Under the pieces are notes generated by a model. It saw nothing but the letters and a program-made list of their open reading frames with translations. It was not told the DNA's origin and did not search any database. DNA of 64,000 nt from Nocardioides cremeus (GTDB lineage Bacteria > Actinomycetota > Actinomycetes > Propionibacteriales > Nocardioidaceae). Below, piece by piece: positions 52,319-59,803 of the stretch (position 1 is the first letter of the stretch; each line of letters starts with the position of its first letter). The translations under genes were made by a program, and so were the position numbers. The stretch covers positions 165,282-229,281 of the forward strand of contig NZ_JAULSC010000005.1 in the NCBI RefSeq assembly GCF_030518195.1, read 5' to 3'.

Positions 52319-52555
52319 CTACTCCCGGAGGCCCGAGCTACGGCGGAAGTACTCATCCTCGTCCAGCTCCCCCGCGGCGTAGCGGCGACGAAGGATCTCT
52401 TCGGGAGAGTCGCCTCGAGGAACCTCACGGGCGCCGTCGCCGCGACGCACCAGACGGACGACAACGACTCCGAGCCCAACGAGGAGTGCCAGACCCACCA
52501 CGCCCCAGATCGTCATCCACAGCATCATGCCGCCCATGCCGTCCATGCCGTCCAT
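52319..52555 (-). CDS. SHOCT-domain membrane protein
   Basis: A 78-residue protein: a Met/Gly-rich start (MDGMDGMGGMMLWMTIWGV), one membrane helix (TIWGVVGLALLVGLGVVVVRLV), and a C-terminal SHOCT domain (DSPEEILRRRYAAGELDEDEYFRR). SHOCT domains are short oligomerisation modules. The start is uncertain among ATG and GTG codons between 52555 and 52567; a GAGGAG site lies 12 bases before the chosen ATG. Often found in copper-handling neighbourhoods. Confidence 0.85.
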   Translation of the reverse strand: MDGMDGMGGMMLWMTIWGVVGLALLVGLGVVVVRLVRRGDGAREVPRGDSPEEILRRRYAAGELDEDEYFRRSSGLRE

Positions 52556-52648
52556 CACGTCCACCATCTCCTCTGTTCCGGTCGTACAGGTCGCCGCGGC
52601 CCGCGATTCGAGCCTAGCCCGGGGCACGTGAACATGCGTCTGCGCTGG

Positions 52649-53383
52649 TCATCCGACGTAGACCGAGATCAGGGCGAACACGGCGAACCCGGCGGTGAGG
52701 GCAATGGGGCCGAGCGGGCTGGTCTCGCCTTCGTGGGCTTCGCTCAACATCTCTTCGACGACGACGCTCGTGAGCGCGCCCCCGGTGGCGGCGAGGACGG
52801 AGAGGGTGACGACCTCGGGTGCGTCACGGAGGGCGAAGTAGCCGAGGGTCGCGCCGACGATGATGGGAACAGCGAACGACAAGGACATGAGGATGCGGGT
52901 GCGGCGGGTCATCTCGGTGCGACGCAAGGTCGCGACCGAAGCAAACCCCTCGGGGAAGTCTGCGGGGACCTGCCCCAGGGCGAGAAGCAGCCCGAGGGCA
53001 GGGTTGATGACCGTTCCGGTGCCGATCATGACGCCATCGCTGAACAGGTCGATGGACACGCCGGAGTAGATGGCGAGCGGACCTTTGGACTCTTCACTGG
53101 CCCCGGTGCGGGCTTGGACGTATCCGATGGCGCGTTCCAGAGCGACGAACGCTGCACCCCCTCCCACGAACGCGGCGATGGGCACCCACGGCGGGTCGGC
53201 GGTGAGCGCCTCGGGCATGAGCTCCAGGCCGACGACGGCCAGGACGATCCCGGCGGCGAGGTGCAGGGCCAGGCTGAGCGATCGTTCGGACACGTCGAAC
53301 ACCTCGGCCGCCACCCCGCCGAGGAAGTTCCCGGCGGCGGGTAGGCAGGCAAGGACGAGTACGAGCGTGAAGCCCTCCAACAT
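52649..53383 (-). CDS. ZIP-family metal transporter
   Basis: A 244-residue, eight-helix protein of the ZIP family. Signature segments are ALHLAAGIVLAVVGLELMPEAL (helix with histidine and glutamate), IDLFSDGVMIGTG (helix 4, where the usual histidine is phenylalanine or leucine) and VPADFPEGFASV (helix 5 with glutamate). ZIP proteins bring zinc or other divalent ions into the cytosol. No operon partner with short spacing; the next gene on the strand is 45 bases upstream. Confidence 0.85.
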   Translation of the reverse strand: MLEGFTLVLVLACLPAAGNFLGGVAAEVFDVSERSLSLALHLAAGIVLAVVGLELMPEALTADPPWVPIAAFVGGGAAFVALERAIGYVQARTGASEESKGPLAIYSGVSIDLFSDGVMIGTGTVINPALGLLLALGQVPADFPEGFASVATLRRTEMTRRTRILMSLSFAVPIIVGATLGYFALRDAPEVVTLSVLAATGGALTSVVVEEMLSEAHEGETSPLGPIALTAGFAVFALISVYVG

Positions 53384-53428
53384 CGAAGGTCTCCCCTTTC
53401 CGTCTTGGGGTGGGGCGTGGTTGCGGGG

Positions 53429-53935
53429 TCAGTTGCGTCGGCCCCACCAGCGGCGGGTGCGGTGGGTGTAGTCCGTGTAGTGATGCCCGTACAGCTCGGT
53501 GAGGTGGTTTTCCTCGACCGGTATCCACGCCGCGTAGATGACGGCGAGGGCGCCGGTCGACGCCAGGGCTGAGCCGCTGCGACGGCCCACTGCTGCGCCC
53601 GCAAGGGCTATCAGGTAGCCGAGGTACTGGGGGTTGCGGGAGTGGCCATAGCTGCCGGTGGTCAGCAGGGACTGATTCCTGGTGCCGGCCAGTTCGCCGG
53701 CGCCGCCGAAACGGCACACCCCGGCCACGCAGAGCCCACTCCCGCCCACGATCAGGGCGGCGCCGGCAACGCGAGCCACTGCTGGTCGGATCGGGAGCGG
53801 CGCCCACTGCATGGCCAGTGTCCCTCCGGTCAGAGCAGCGTGGGCGACGTAGGCGGTCCACATCACAGCAGCTGTCGAGGAGCGCAGCGAGCGGTAGCGC
53901 TGCATGTCGTCGGCCATCCTCTGCATCAGCGGCAA
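53429..53935 (-). CDS. Isoprenylcysteine methyltransferase-like (ICMT/PEMT) membrane protein, 1
   Basis: A 168-residue membrane protein with four helices. The family signature is LTTGSYGHSRNPQYLGYLIALAG followed by ENHLTELYGHHYTDYTHRTRRWW, the S-adenosylmethionine and lipid sites of ICMT-like enzymes. The native substrate in bacteria is unknown. It lies between ZIP and a second ICMT-like gene downstream of the CmtR/CDF pair, so it may be metal-induced. Confidence 0.82.
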   Translation of the reverse strand: MPLMQRMADDMQRYRSLRSSTAAVMWTAYVAHAALTGGTLAMQWAPLPIRPAVARVAGAALIVGGSGLCVAGVCRFGGAGELAGTRNQSLLTTGSYGHSRNPQYLGYLIALAGAAVGRRSGSALASTGALAVIYAAWIPVEENHLTELYGHHYTDYTHRTRRWWGRRN

Positions 53936-53966
53936 TCGGTGAGCGGCGGTCGCAAGCTTGGTGATC

Positions 53967-54596
53967 TCAGGCTCCTGTCTTCAAGGACCGCCGTTGCCGT
54001 CCCAGCCAGGGAAGGAACCGCCCGACCGCGGCTTGGTATTCGACGTAGGAGGCACCGTGCATTCGTCGCAGGTACGGTTCCTCCACCACTCGGACCTGTA
54101 GCTGCAGCGCTACCAGCAGCAGAGCGAGTCCGAGGAGTGCCACAATGTTGGGGACCATGAACGCAAGCCCTGCGCCGGTGACTGCCATGGCGGAGAAGAT
54201 CGGGTTGCGGACAACCGCGAACGGGCCATCCGTGACCAGGTCGGTGGTCTCGGTCTCGGTCTCACCGACGCCGATACGCCAGCTCGATCCCATCGCCACC
54301 TGGGTGAGGAACGTGCCTGTGATGCCGACCGCGGCGGTCCCGCTCGCCACGATCTGTACGAGAGGCGTGGTGAGGCTGTCGATGGGATCCAAGCCGAACG
54401 TTGCGGTGACCGGACCGAGCACACCCGCGACCAGCGCCGCTGCGAAAGCGGCGCCGGCCCACCATTCTCGAGTGCCTGGACGGCCGGAGATACCCCTCCA
54501 TCCCGAGTCCCCGGTCCGACGGACCTGGACGACGGTCCGGACCCCGAACCCGACGACCAGGTAGACGGCGAACAGGGCCAGCGCGGCCACGGTCAT
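53967..54596 (-). CDS. Isoprenylcysteine methyltransferase-like (ICMT/PEMT) membrane protein, 2
   Basis: A 209-residue membrane protein with five helices. The signature is LVTDGPFAVVRNPIFSAMAVTGAGLAF and EEPYLRRMHGASYVEYQAAVGRFLPW. It starts inside the end of the CDF gene (four-base overlap), so it is co-translated with the CDF transporter. Methylation of a lipid or prenyl acceptor is expected from the family; its link to metal export is not understood. Confidence 0.82.
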   Translation of the reverse strand: MTVAALALFAVYLVVGFGVRTVVQVRRTGDSGWRGISGRPGTREWWAGAAFAAALVAGVLGPVTATFGLDPIDSLTTPLVQIVASGTAAVGITGTFLTQVAMGSSWRIGVGETETETTDLVTDGPFAVVRNPIFSAMAVTGAGLAFMVPNIVALLGLALLLVALQLQVRVVEEPYLRRMHGASYVEYQAAVGRFLPWLGRQRRSLKTGA

Positions 54597-55360
54597 GGAG
54601 TTCCCTGGTTCTCGACGATAGTGGACTGACGGTCGGCCGAAGCGGCCGGTGCGCAGCTGCCATCGGTGCAGCTGGCGAGGTCCTCGGAGCTCCCACAGCC
54701 ATCAACACCCGTTGCAGCGACGGCAGGGCCGCAGCCGCAGCTCTCCCCGCGCCAGGCGTCCAGCCCTTCGCGGGCCGCGACCGCGGCGATGACGAGGCCG
54801 GCGACGGGGTCCGCCCACGACCAGCCCAGGGTGGCGTTCACGACCAGACCGACCAGCAGCACCGCTGAGAGGTAGGTGCACAGCAGGGTCTGCGTGGAGT
54901 CGGCCACCACGGCGTTGGAACCGAGGGCTCTGCCGGTGCGGCGCTGGGCCCAGGAGAGGAACGGCATGATGAGCAGCGAAGCGGCCGCCAACCCGATGCC
55001 CACCGGTGAGGGGTCCGGCTCCGCACCTGTCAGCAGTGCTCGTCCGGACTCGAAGGCGATGTAGGCGGCGAGCGCGAAGAACGAGATCGCCATCAGCCGC
55101 AGCGCCTGCTTCTCACGCGACTCGGGGAGCCGGTGGCGGAACTGCCACAGGATGATCAGACCTGACGACACCTCGACCACCGAGTCGAGCCCGAAACCCA
55201 CCAGCGCCACAGATCCGGCGACGACACCGGCGGCGATGGCGATGACGGCCTCGACGGCGTTGTAGGCGACGGAGGCTGCGGCGAGCAGCTGGGCTCGACG
55301 TCCCAGCTGTGCCCGATCGGCCACGGACACGGTCTGGTCGGTGTGCGCGGGGGTGGTCAC
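54593..55360 (-). CDS. CDF-like cation efflux protein with Cys-rich tail
   Basis: A 255-residue membrane protein with six helices of the cation-efflux superfamily (VALVGFGLDSVVEVSSGLIILWQFRHR; SNAVVADSTQTLLCTYLSAVLL with two transport-site aspartates). Instead of the cytosolic ferredoxin-like domain it ends in a cysteine-rich stretch (ESCGCGPAV, DGCGSSEDLASCTDGSC), a likely soft-metal binding tail. The GTG at 55358-55360 overlaps the stop of the CmtR-like repressor gene (GTGA), so cadmium or lead export under that sensor is the best guess. Confidence 0.88.
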   Translation of the reverse strand: MTTPAHTDQTVSVADRAQLGRRAQLLAAASVAYNAVEAVIAIAAGVVAGSVALVGFGLDSVVEVSSGLIILWQFRHRLPESREKQALRLMAISFFALAAYIAFESGRALLTGAEPDPSPVGIGLAAASLLIMPFLSWAQRRTGRALGSNAVVADSTQTLLCTYLSAVLLVGLVVNATLGWSWADPVAGLVIAAVAAREGLDAWRGESCGCGPAVAATGVDGCGSSEDLASCTDGSCAPAASADRQSTIVENQGTP

Positions 55361-55743
55361 GAGCCCGCATCCGCGTGCAGCTGGACGCCGTGGTTGGGGC
55401 ACAACGTCACCGCATCCCCCGTCGCGTCCAGGAGCCGCTCAGCGGCCTTCCACAGGTCCATCAGCGCCTCCTCGTGGTTCAGCGAGTACACCGTGGCCCG
55501 CCCCACGGGCCTGGCCGTCACCAGGCCGCAGTCTCGCAAGCACGCCAGGTGCTTGCTCACGGTGGACTGCGCGAGGCCCAGGTGAGCGGTGAGGTCGACG
55601 ACCCGGTGCTCACCCAGGGCGAGGTGCCGCAGGATGGCGATGCGGGACGGGTCCGAGAATCCGTGGAACAGGCAGGCTGCCGCGGTCAGCCCGTCGGTGG
55701 CGCCAGCGCGGCTTGCAGCGCCAGACTGCTTTGTCATCGTCAT
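55357..55743 (-). CDS. CmtR-like ArsR-family metal sensor
   Basis: A 128-residue winged-helix repressor. Cysteines C68 and C72 (KHLACLRDCGL) in the recognition helix and C115 (TLCPNHG) in the C-terminal tail match C57, C61 and C102 of CmtR, which binds Cd(II) and Pb(II) and releases DNA. The HTH reads GLAQSTVSKHLACLRDCGLV. A palindrome overlaps its own start codon. It leads the unit with the CDF and methyltransferase genes. Confidence 0.92.
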   Translation of the reverse strand: MTMTKQSGAASRAGATDGLTAAACLFHGFSDPSRIAILRHLALGEHRVVDLTAHLGLAQSTVSKHLACLRDCGLVTARPVGRATVYSLNHEEALMDLWKAAERLLDATGDAVTLCPNHGVQLHADAGS

Positions 55744-55752
55744 ATGGCGATG
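55735..55752. promoter_or_regulatory. Probable operator of the CmtR-like repressor
   Basis: CATCGTCATATGGCGATG is a palindrome with one mismatched pair, covering the repressor start codon at 55741-55743. Binding here would block the promoter directly, and the message is probably leaderless or nearly so. Confidence 0.6.
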
Positions 55753-55796
55753 TTAATGCTTCGACAGGCCCCCCTGTCAAGCGAGGCGACTGAGAC

Positions 55797-55821
55797 GTTT
55801 GCGGGGGCCCTCCCCGGGGTA
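55797..55821 (+). promoter_or_regulatory. SigF/SigB-type promoter upstream of usfX-sigF
   Basis: GTTT at 55797-55800 and GGGTA at 55817-55821 with a 16-base spacer match the actinobacterial SigF/SigB consensus (GTTT, 14-17 bases, GGGTA). It is about 90 bases upstream of the anti-sigma gene, so the operon is probably autoregulated as in mycobacteria. Confidence 0.75.
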
Positions 55822-55911
55822 GCACCACCGGGCCGGCACCCTGCCTTCGCCCTACGTCCGCGCCGGCCCACTAAGGTGCCTGCCACCCCCATCTCCTCGA
55901 GGACGGCCTCC

Positions 55912-56328
55912 ATGTCTGCCACCACTGCGACGACCGGTCCGGTCGCGGACCGACCCGACGTCGAGATCCGCCTGCCCGCGGACGGCGCCTACGTCTCGGT
56001 GCTGCGCACGACCACCGCGGGCCTGGCCGCCCGGCTCGACTTCACCATCGACGACATCGAGGACCTGCGCATCGCCGTCGGCGAGGCCTGCGCGATGGTG
56101 CTGCCCGAGGCCGACACGGCCTCCGACCTGGTCGGGCAGTTCCACCTGCGCCCCGGCGAGCTGACCGTCTCGGTGGCCGTCGACGCCGCCGCGCCCGCTG
56201 CGCCCGACTACGACAGCTTCGCGTGGCAGGTGCTCACCACGCTGGCCGACGCCGCCACCGTGGGCACCAGCGAGGGCCGGTTCGTGGTCACCATGGTGAT
56301 GCACCCGACCGCCCTGGGCGGCGAGTAG
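55912..56328 (+). CDS. usfX: Anti-sigma F factor, UsfX/RsbW-like
   Basis: A 138-residue HATPase-type protein that should hold SigF inactive. The N-box region reads DLRIAVGEACAMVLPEA: the conserved asparagine of active serine kinases is replaced by methionine, as also happens in mycobacterial UsfX (an arginine region there), so kinase activity is doubtful. The later segment DSFAWQVLTTLADAA also matches UsfX. It precedes sigF by 3 bases. ATG at 55912. Confidence 0.9.
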   Translation: MSATTATTGPVADRPDVEIRLPADGAYVSVLRTTTAGLAARLDFTIDDIEDLRIAVGEACAMVLPEADTASDLVGQFHLRPGELTVSVAVDAAAPAAPDYDSFAWQVLTTLADAATVGTSEGRFVVTMVMHPTALGGE

Positions 56329-56331
56329 CCG

Positions 56332-57204
56332 GTGCCCGCCTCTCTCCCGCCGGACCCTCCGGTCGCGGTCCCGACCCTCCTGCCCGGTGAGGCGCCCCCG
56401 GACCCCCCGGAGGACGACGACGCGACCCGGCGACGCCTGGGCATCGAGCAGACCCGGCGCCGCAGCGCCGAGCTCTTCACCCAGATGCGCGAGGACGGCG
56501 TCGCCGACGCCGTGCGCGAGGGTGCGCGCGACTCGCTGGTGCACCTGCACCTGCCGCTGGTCGAGCACTGCGCGCGGCGCTTCCGCAACCGGGGCGAGCC
56601 CTTCGAGGACCTGGTGCAGGTGGGGACCATCGGGCTGATCAAGTCGGTCGACCGCTTCGACCCCGAGCGGGGCGTGGAGTTCTCCACCTACGCCACCCCC
56701 ACCATCATCGGCGAGATCAAGCGCTACTTCCGCGACAAGGGCTGGGCGATCCGGGTGCCGCGGCGGCTGCAGGAGCTGCGGATGCAGATCGGCAGCGCGA
56801 CGGCCGAGCTGACCCAGTCGCTGGGCCGCTCCCCCACCGCGAGCGAGCTGGCCGAACGGGTCGGCTGCAGCGTGGAGGAGATCATCGAGGGCATCGAGTC
56901 CTCCAACGCCTACTCCACCCTCTCCCTCGACGCCACCGACGACTCCGACGACGGCACCGCCTCGATGCTCGACGCCCTCGGCGCCGACGACGCGGGTCTC
57001 GAGCACGTCGAGATCCGCGAGTCCCTCAAGCCGCTGCTCGACCGGCTCGAGCCCCGGGAGAAGCGGATCCTGCTGCTGCGCTTCTTCAAGAACCAGACCC
57101 AGTCGCAGATCGCCCAGGAGATCGGCGTCTCGCAGATGCACGTCTCGCGGCTGCTCAGCCGCACCCTCGACCAGCTGCGCGCCTCGCTCGAGACCCCGGA
57201 CTGA
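56332..57204 (+). CDS. sigF: RNA polymerase sigma factor SigF (SigB/F/G family)
   Basis: A 290-residue group 3 sigma factor for stress and stationary phase. Region 2 reads EPFEDLVQVGTIGLIKSVDRFDPERGVEFSTYATPTIIGEIKRYFRDKGWAIRVPR, region 3 LGRSPTASELAERVGCSVEEIIEG, and region 4 LLLRFFKNQTQSQIAQEIGVSQMHVSRLLSRTL with the helix-turn-helix. A Pro-rich N-terminal extension of about 30 residues is not conserved. GTG start just after the usfX stop. A converging hairpin follows. Confidence 0.95.
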   Translation: MPASLPPDPPVAVPTLLPGEAPPDPPEDDDATRRRLGIEQTRRRSAELFTQMREDGVADAVREGARDSLVHLHLPLVEHCARRFRNRGEPFEDLVQVGTIGLIKSVDRFDPERGVEFSTYATPTIIGEIKRYFRDKGWAIRVPRRLQELRMQIGSATAELTQSLGRSPTASELAERVGCSVEEIIEGIESSNAYSTLSLDATDDSDDGTASMLDALGADDAGLEHVEIRESLKPLLDRLEPREKRILLLRFFKNQTQSQIAQEIGVSQMHVSRLLSRTLDQLRASLETPD

Positions 57205-57211
57205 CGCACGA

Positions 57212-57295
57212 GCAGTCACTTTCGCACCATCGACCGGTCACCTCCGCGCACCCCGTGGGGTGCAGAAGTGACTCCTCGGTGGTGCAAAAGTGACT
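57212..57295. terminator. Long compound inverted repeat between convergent genes
   Basis: Two arms of about 40 bases face each other around GT. Each arm holds two related units: CAGTCACTTTCGCACCA and GGTCACCTCCGCGCACCCC on one side, GGGGTGCAGAAGTGACTCC and TGGTGCAAAAGTGACTG on the other. It separates sigF from the convergent 4-TM gene and should act as a bidirectional terminator, but the internal repetition suggests a mobile or intergenic repeat element. Confidence 0.75.
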
Positions 57296-57302
57296 GGTCG
57301 CC

Positions 57303-57698
57303 CTACTGGGCCGGCTCGTCGCCGAGGGCGCGCATCGACTCGGGGTGCACCAGCCCCGCGATGGCCACCCCGCTGCTCACGGCCAGCACCACCACGACCG
57401 CCCAGGCGCCGCGGAAGCTGAAGGCCAGGCCCAGCCCGATGAGCTGCGCGAGCAGCAGGGGGCCGCGCGACCAGGCGGCCAGTCGGGTCAGCGCGCCGGC
57501 GCACACGAGCAGCAGCAGGCCGAAGAGCGCGAAGAAGACGGAGGTGGTCGCGCCCAGCGCCAGCCGCTCGCTCGACAGGCTGGCCAGCTCGGCCGCGGCG
57601 AGCAGCAGCAGCACCAGCCCCTGCACCGCACCGATGGAGGCGGCGACCAGCAGAGGGGCCGGGGCGCGGTGGCGGTCGGGGCTCGTCTCGGGGTCCAC
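57303..57698 (-). CDS. Four-helix membrane protein, unknown
   Basis: A 131-residue protein with four hydrophobic helices (about 17-42, 48-68, 78-95, 97-117), short loops and polar ends. No motif or family recognised. GTG start at 57696-57698. It stands alone between sigF and whiB1; similar small membrane proteins of unknown role are common in actinobacteria. Confidence 0.75.
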   Translation of the reverse strand: MDPETSPDRHRAPAPLLVAASIGAVQGLVLLLLAAAELASLSSERLALGATTSVFFALFGLLLLVCAGALTRLAAWSRGPLLLAQLIGLGLAFSFRGAWAVVVVLAVSSGVAIAGLVHPESMRALGDEPAQ

Positions 57699-57940
57699 GA
57701 CGACGAGCGTAGAGTGCCCGGTCGAGGCCGCATCTCCCGCCCACTTGGCAAATTGTGGCCGCTGTGACGTAGGAGACCCGACTCCTTGCCACCGTAGGGG
57801 TTGTTTAACGGTCCAATCGTTGGGACGCTTGTCGCTGCGCTCGTCGTCGTCGCGTGCACCTTCGCGTGCCCATCGTCGCAGCCTCGCAGGCCCTGCCGCC
57901 CCTGGCCTGCACGTCGTACAGAAAGAGGGACACCCCAGCC

Positions 57941-58192
57941 ATGGATTGGCGCCACCGTTCGGCCTGCCTCGACGAGGACCCTGAGCTGTTCTTCCCCATC
58001 GGCAACACCGGCCCGGCCATCCTCCAGATCGAGGAGGCCAAGCAGGTCTGCCGGCGCTGCGACGTGCGCGAGCTCTGCCTGCAGTGGGCCCTCGAGGCCG
58101 GCCAGGACCACGGCGTGTGGGGCGGGCTGAGCGAGGACGAGCGTCGCGCGCTCAAGCGCCGCAACGCCCGCGCGCGGGTGCGCACCGCCTGA
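57941..58192 (+). CDS. whiB1: WhiB-family iron-sulfur regulator, WhiB1 type
   Basis: An 83-residue protein. The [4Fe-4S] ligands C9, C37, C40 and C46 are in the WhiB order, followed by GVWGGLSEDERRALKRRNAR, the turn and basic DNA-binding part. The start (MDWRHRSACLDEDPELFFPIG) and length match mycobacterial WhiB1, an essential nitric-oxide-sensing transcription regulator that contacts the main sigma factor. AAAGAGGG lies upstream of the ATG. The 242-base gap before it probably holds a long controlled leader; no gene is seen there. Confidence 0.95.
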   Translation: MDWRHRSACLDEDPELFFPIGNTGPAILQIEEAKQVCRRCDVRELCLQWALEAGQDHGVWGGLSEDERRALKRRNARARVRTA

Positions 58193-58235
58193 GTCGGCGG
58201 CTGGGTCGGCGGCGGGCTCGGATCCGGAGGCGGCA

Positions 58236-59714
58236 CTAGTCCAGCGGCAGGTCGATGTCGACCCGGGTGCCGGGCCCGTGCGGCACCTGGCCCAGCGCCA
58301 GGTGACCGCCGAGCTCGGACTCCACCAGCGTGCGCACGATCGAGAGCCCCAGGCTGGTCGAGCCGGCCAGGTCGAAGTCGGCCGGCAGCCCGTGGCCGTC
58401 GTCGTCGACGGTCAGGTGCAGGCTCGAGCCGGGCCGCTGCACGCGCACCGTGACCGTGCCCTCGCGCGCGTCGTCGACCCCTGCGTCGTAGCCGTGCTCG
58501 ACGGCGTTCTGCAGCACCTCGGTCAGCACCATCGACAGCGCGGTCGCCGACTCCGAGGGCAGCCGGCCGAACGCGCCCTCGCGGCGCACCCGCACCCGCC
58601 CGGGGGCGGCGCTGACCTCGGTGACCATCTGCCCGAGCCGGTCGGCGATCTCGTCGAAGTCGACGTCCTCCTCGACGGCCTGGCTCAGCGTCTCGTGCAC
58701 GATCGCGATGGACCCGACCCGGCGCACGGCCTCCTCGAGCGCCTCGCGGGCCTCGGGCGAGCCGATCCGGCGCGCCTGCAGGCGCAGCAGCGCGGCGACG
58801 GTCTGGAGGTTGTTCTTCACCCGGTGGTGGATCTCGCGGATCGTGGCGTCCTTGGTGATCAGCTCACGGTCGCGGCGGCGCAGGTCGGTGACGTCGCGCA
58901 CCAGCACCAGCGCGCCGAGGTGCTCCCGGTCGGAGCGCAGCGGGATCGACCGGGCGATCAGGGCCACGCCGTCGCCGCTCAGCTCGGTGTCGCGGTGCAC
59001 GCGCCCGCCCATCACCGCGCTGAGGGTCTCCTCGTCGACGCGGCGTCGTGGCGGGACCAGCGAGCGGGTCAGGTCGGGCAGCACGTGCCCGGCCAGGTCG
59101 CCCGAGAGCCCTAGCCGCCGGAAGACCGACTGGGCGTTGGGGCTGGCGTAGACCACGCGCCCGGACGGGTCGACCCGCACGAACCCGTCGCCCACCCGGG
59201 GCGAGTCGGCGTGGTCGCTGCGCTGGCCCGGGGGCGGGAAGTGGCCCTGGGCGATCATCCGGGTCAGGTCGGCGGCCGACTGCAGGTAGGCCAGCTCGAG
59301 GCGGCTGGGGGTGCGCACGCCCAGCAGGTTGGTGTTGCGCGCCACGACCGCGATCACCCGGCCGCGCCGGCGCACCGGGATCGTCTCCACCCGCACCGGC
59401 ACGTCGTCGCGCCACTCGGGGTCGCCCTCGCGCACCAGCCGACCCTCGGCGTGGGCGCGGTCCAGCAGGGGGCGCGAGCCGGTGGCCGCGAAGTCGCCCA
59501 GCACGTCGTCGACGTACGCCGTCGGCGCGGTCGTGGGCCGCATCTGCCCACCCGCCCAGAACCCCGAGCCGGTGCGGTCGGGCAGCCACAGCACCAGGTC
59601 GGCGAAGGAGAGGTCGGCGATGATCTGCCAGTCGGCCTGCAGCAGCTGGAGCCAGGCGACGTCGTCGTCGTCGAGGTCGGTGTGGGCACGGACGAGCTCG
59701 GCGAACGACGACAC
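58236..59714 (-). CDS. pdtaS: PdtaS-type cytosolic sensor histidine kinase
   Basis: A 492-residue soluble kinase. An N-terminal GAF domain (about 1-160), a PAS domain (about 175-290, DGFVRVDPSGRVVYASPNAQSVF), a HisKA_2 region with the phospho-acceptor in IREIHHRVKNNLQTVAALL, and a HATPase domain (QNAVEHGYDA; DDDGHGLP; GLSIVRTLV) appear in order, as in M. tuberculosis PdtaS. Its partner PdtaR is an RNA-binding antiterminator usually encoded elsewhere. The GTG at 59712-59714 has TACGCT nearby, so a leaderless message is likely. Confidence 0.93.
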   Translation of the reverse strand: MSSFAELVRAHTDLDDDDVAWLQLLQADWQIIADLSFADLVLWLPDRTGSGFWAGGQMRPTTAPTAYVDDVLGDFAATGSRPLLDRAHAEGRLVREGDPEWRDDVPVRVETIPVRRRGRVIAVVARNTNLLGVRTPSRLELAYLQSAADLTRMIAQGHFPPPGQRSDHADSPRVGDGFVRVDPSGRVVYASPNAQSVFRRLGLSGDLAGHVLPDLTRSLVPPRRRVDEETLSAVMGGRVHRDTELSGDGVALIARSIPLRSDREHLGALVLVRDVTDLRRRDRELITKDATIREIHHRVKNNLQTVAALLRLQARRIGSPEAREALEEAVRRVGSIAIVHETLSQAVEEDVDFDEIADRLGQMVTEVSAAPGRVRVRREGAFGRLPSESATALSMVLTEVLQNAVEHGYDAGVDDAREGTVTVRVQRPGSSLHLTVDDDGHGLPADFDLAGSTSLGLSIVRTLVESELGGHLALGQVPHGPGTRVDIDLPLD

Positions 59715-59803
59715 GCCGACAGCGTAGTGCCGCACCGTGGCGGGTCGCCCCGGTGACCGGTCCGCAGGTGCGCCGGGGGGCGGGGTTTGGCAGGATGGGC
59801 GCC

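Noticed and set aside
54607..54623. A half match to the island palindrome (CGACGATAGT) near the end of the Cys-tailed CDF gene
   Set aside because: Only the right half is present and it lies within coding sequence of the CmtR-controlled unit; probably chance.
57804..57830. GTTT-N15-GGGAC upstream of whiB1 as a SigF promoter
   Set aside because: The -10 part does not match GGGTA; one base change in the key core makes it unconvincing.
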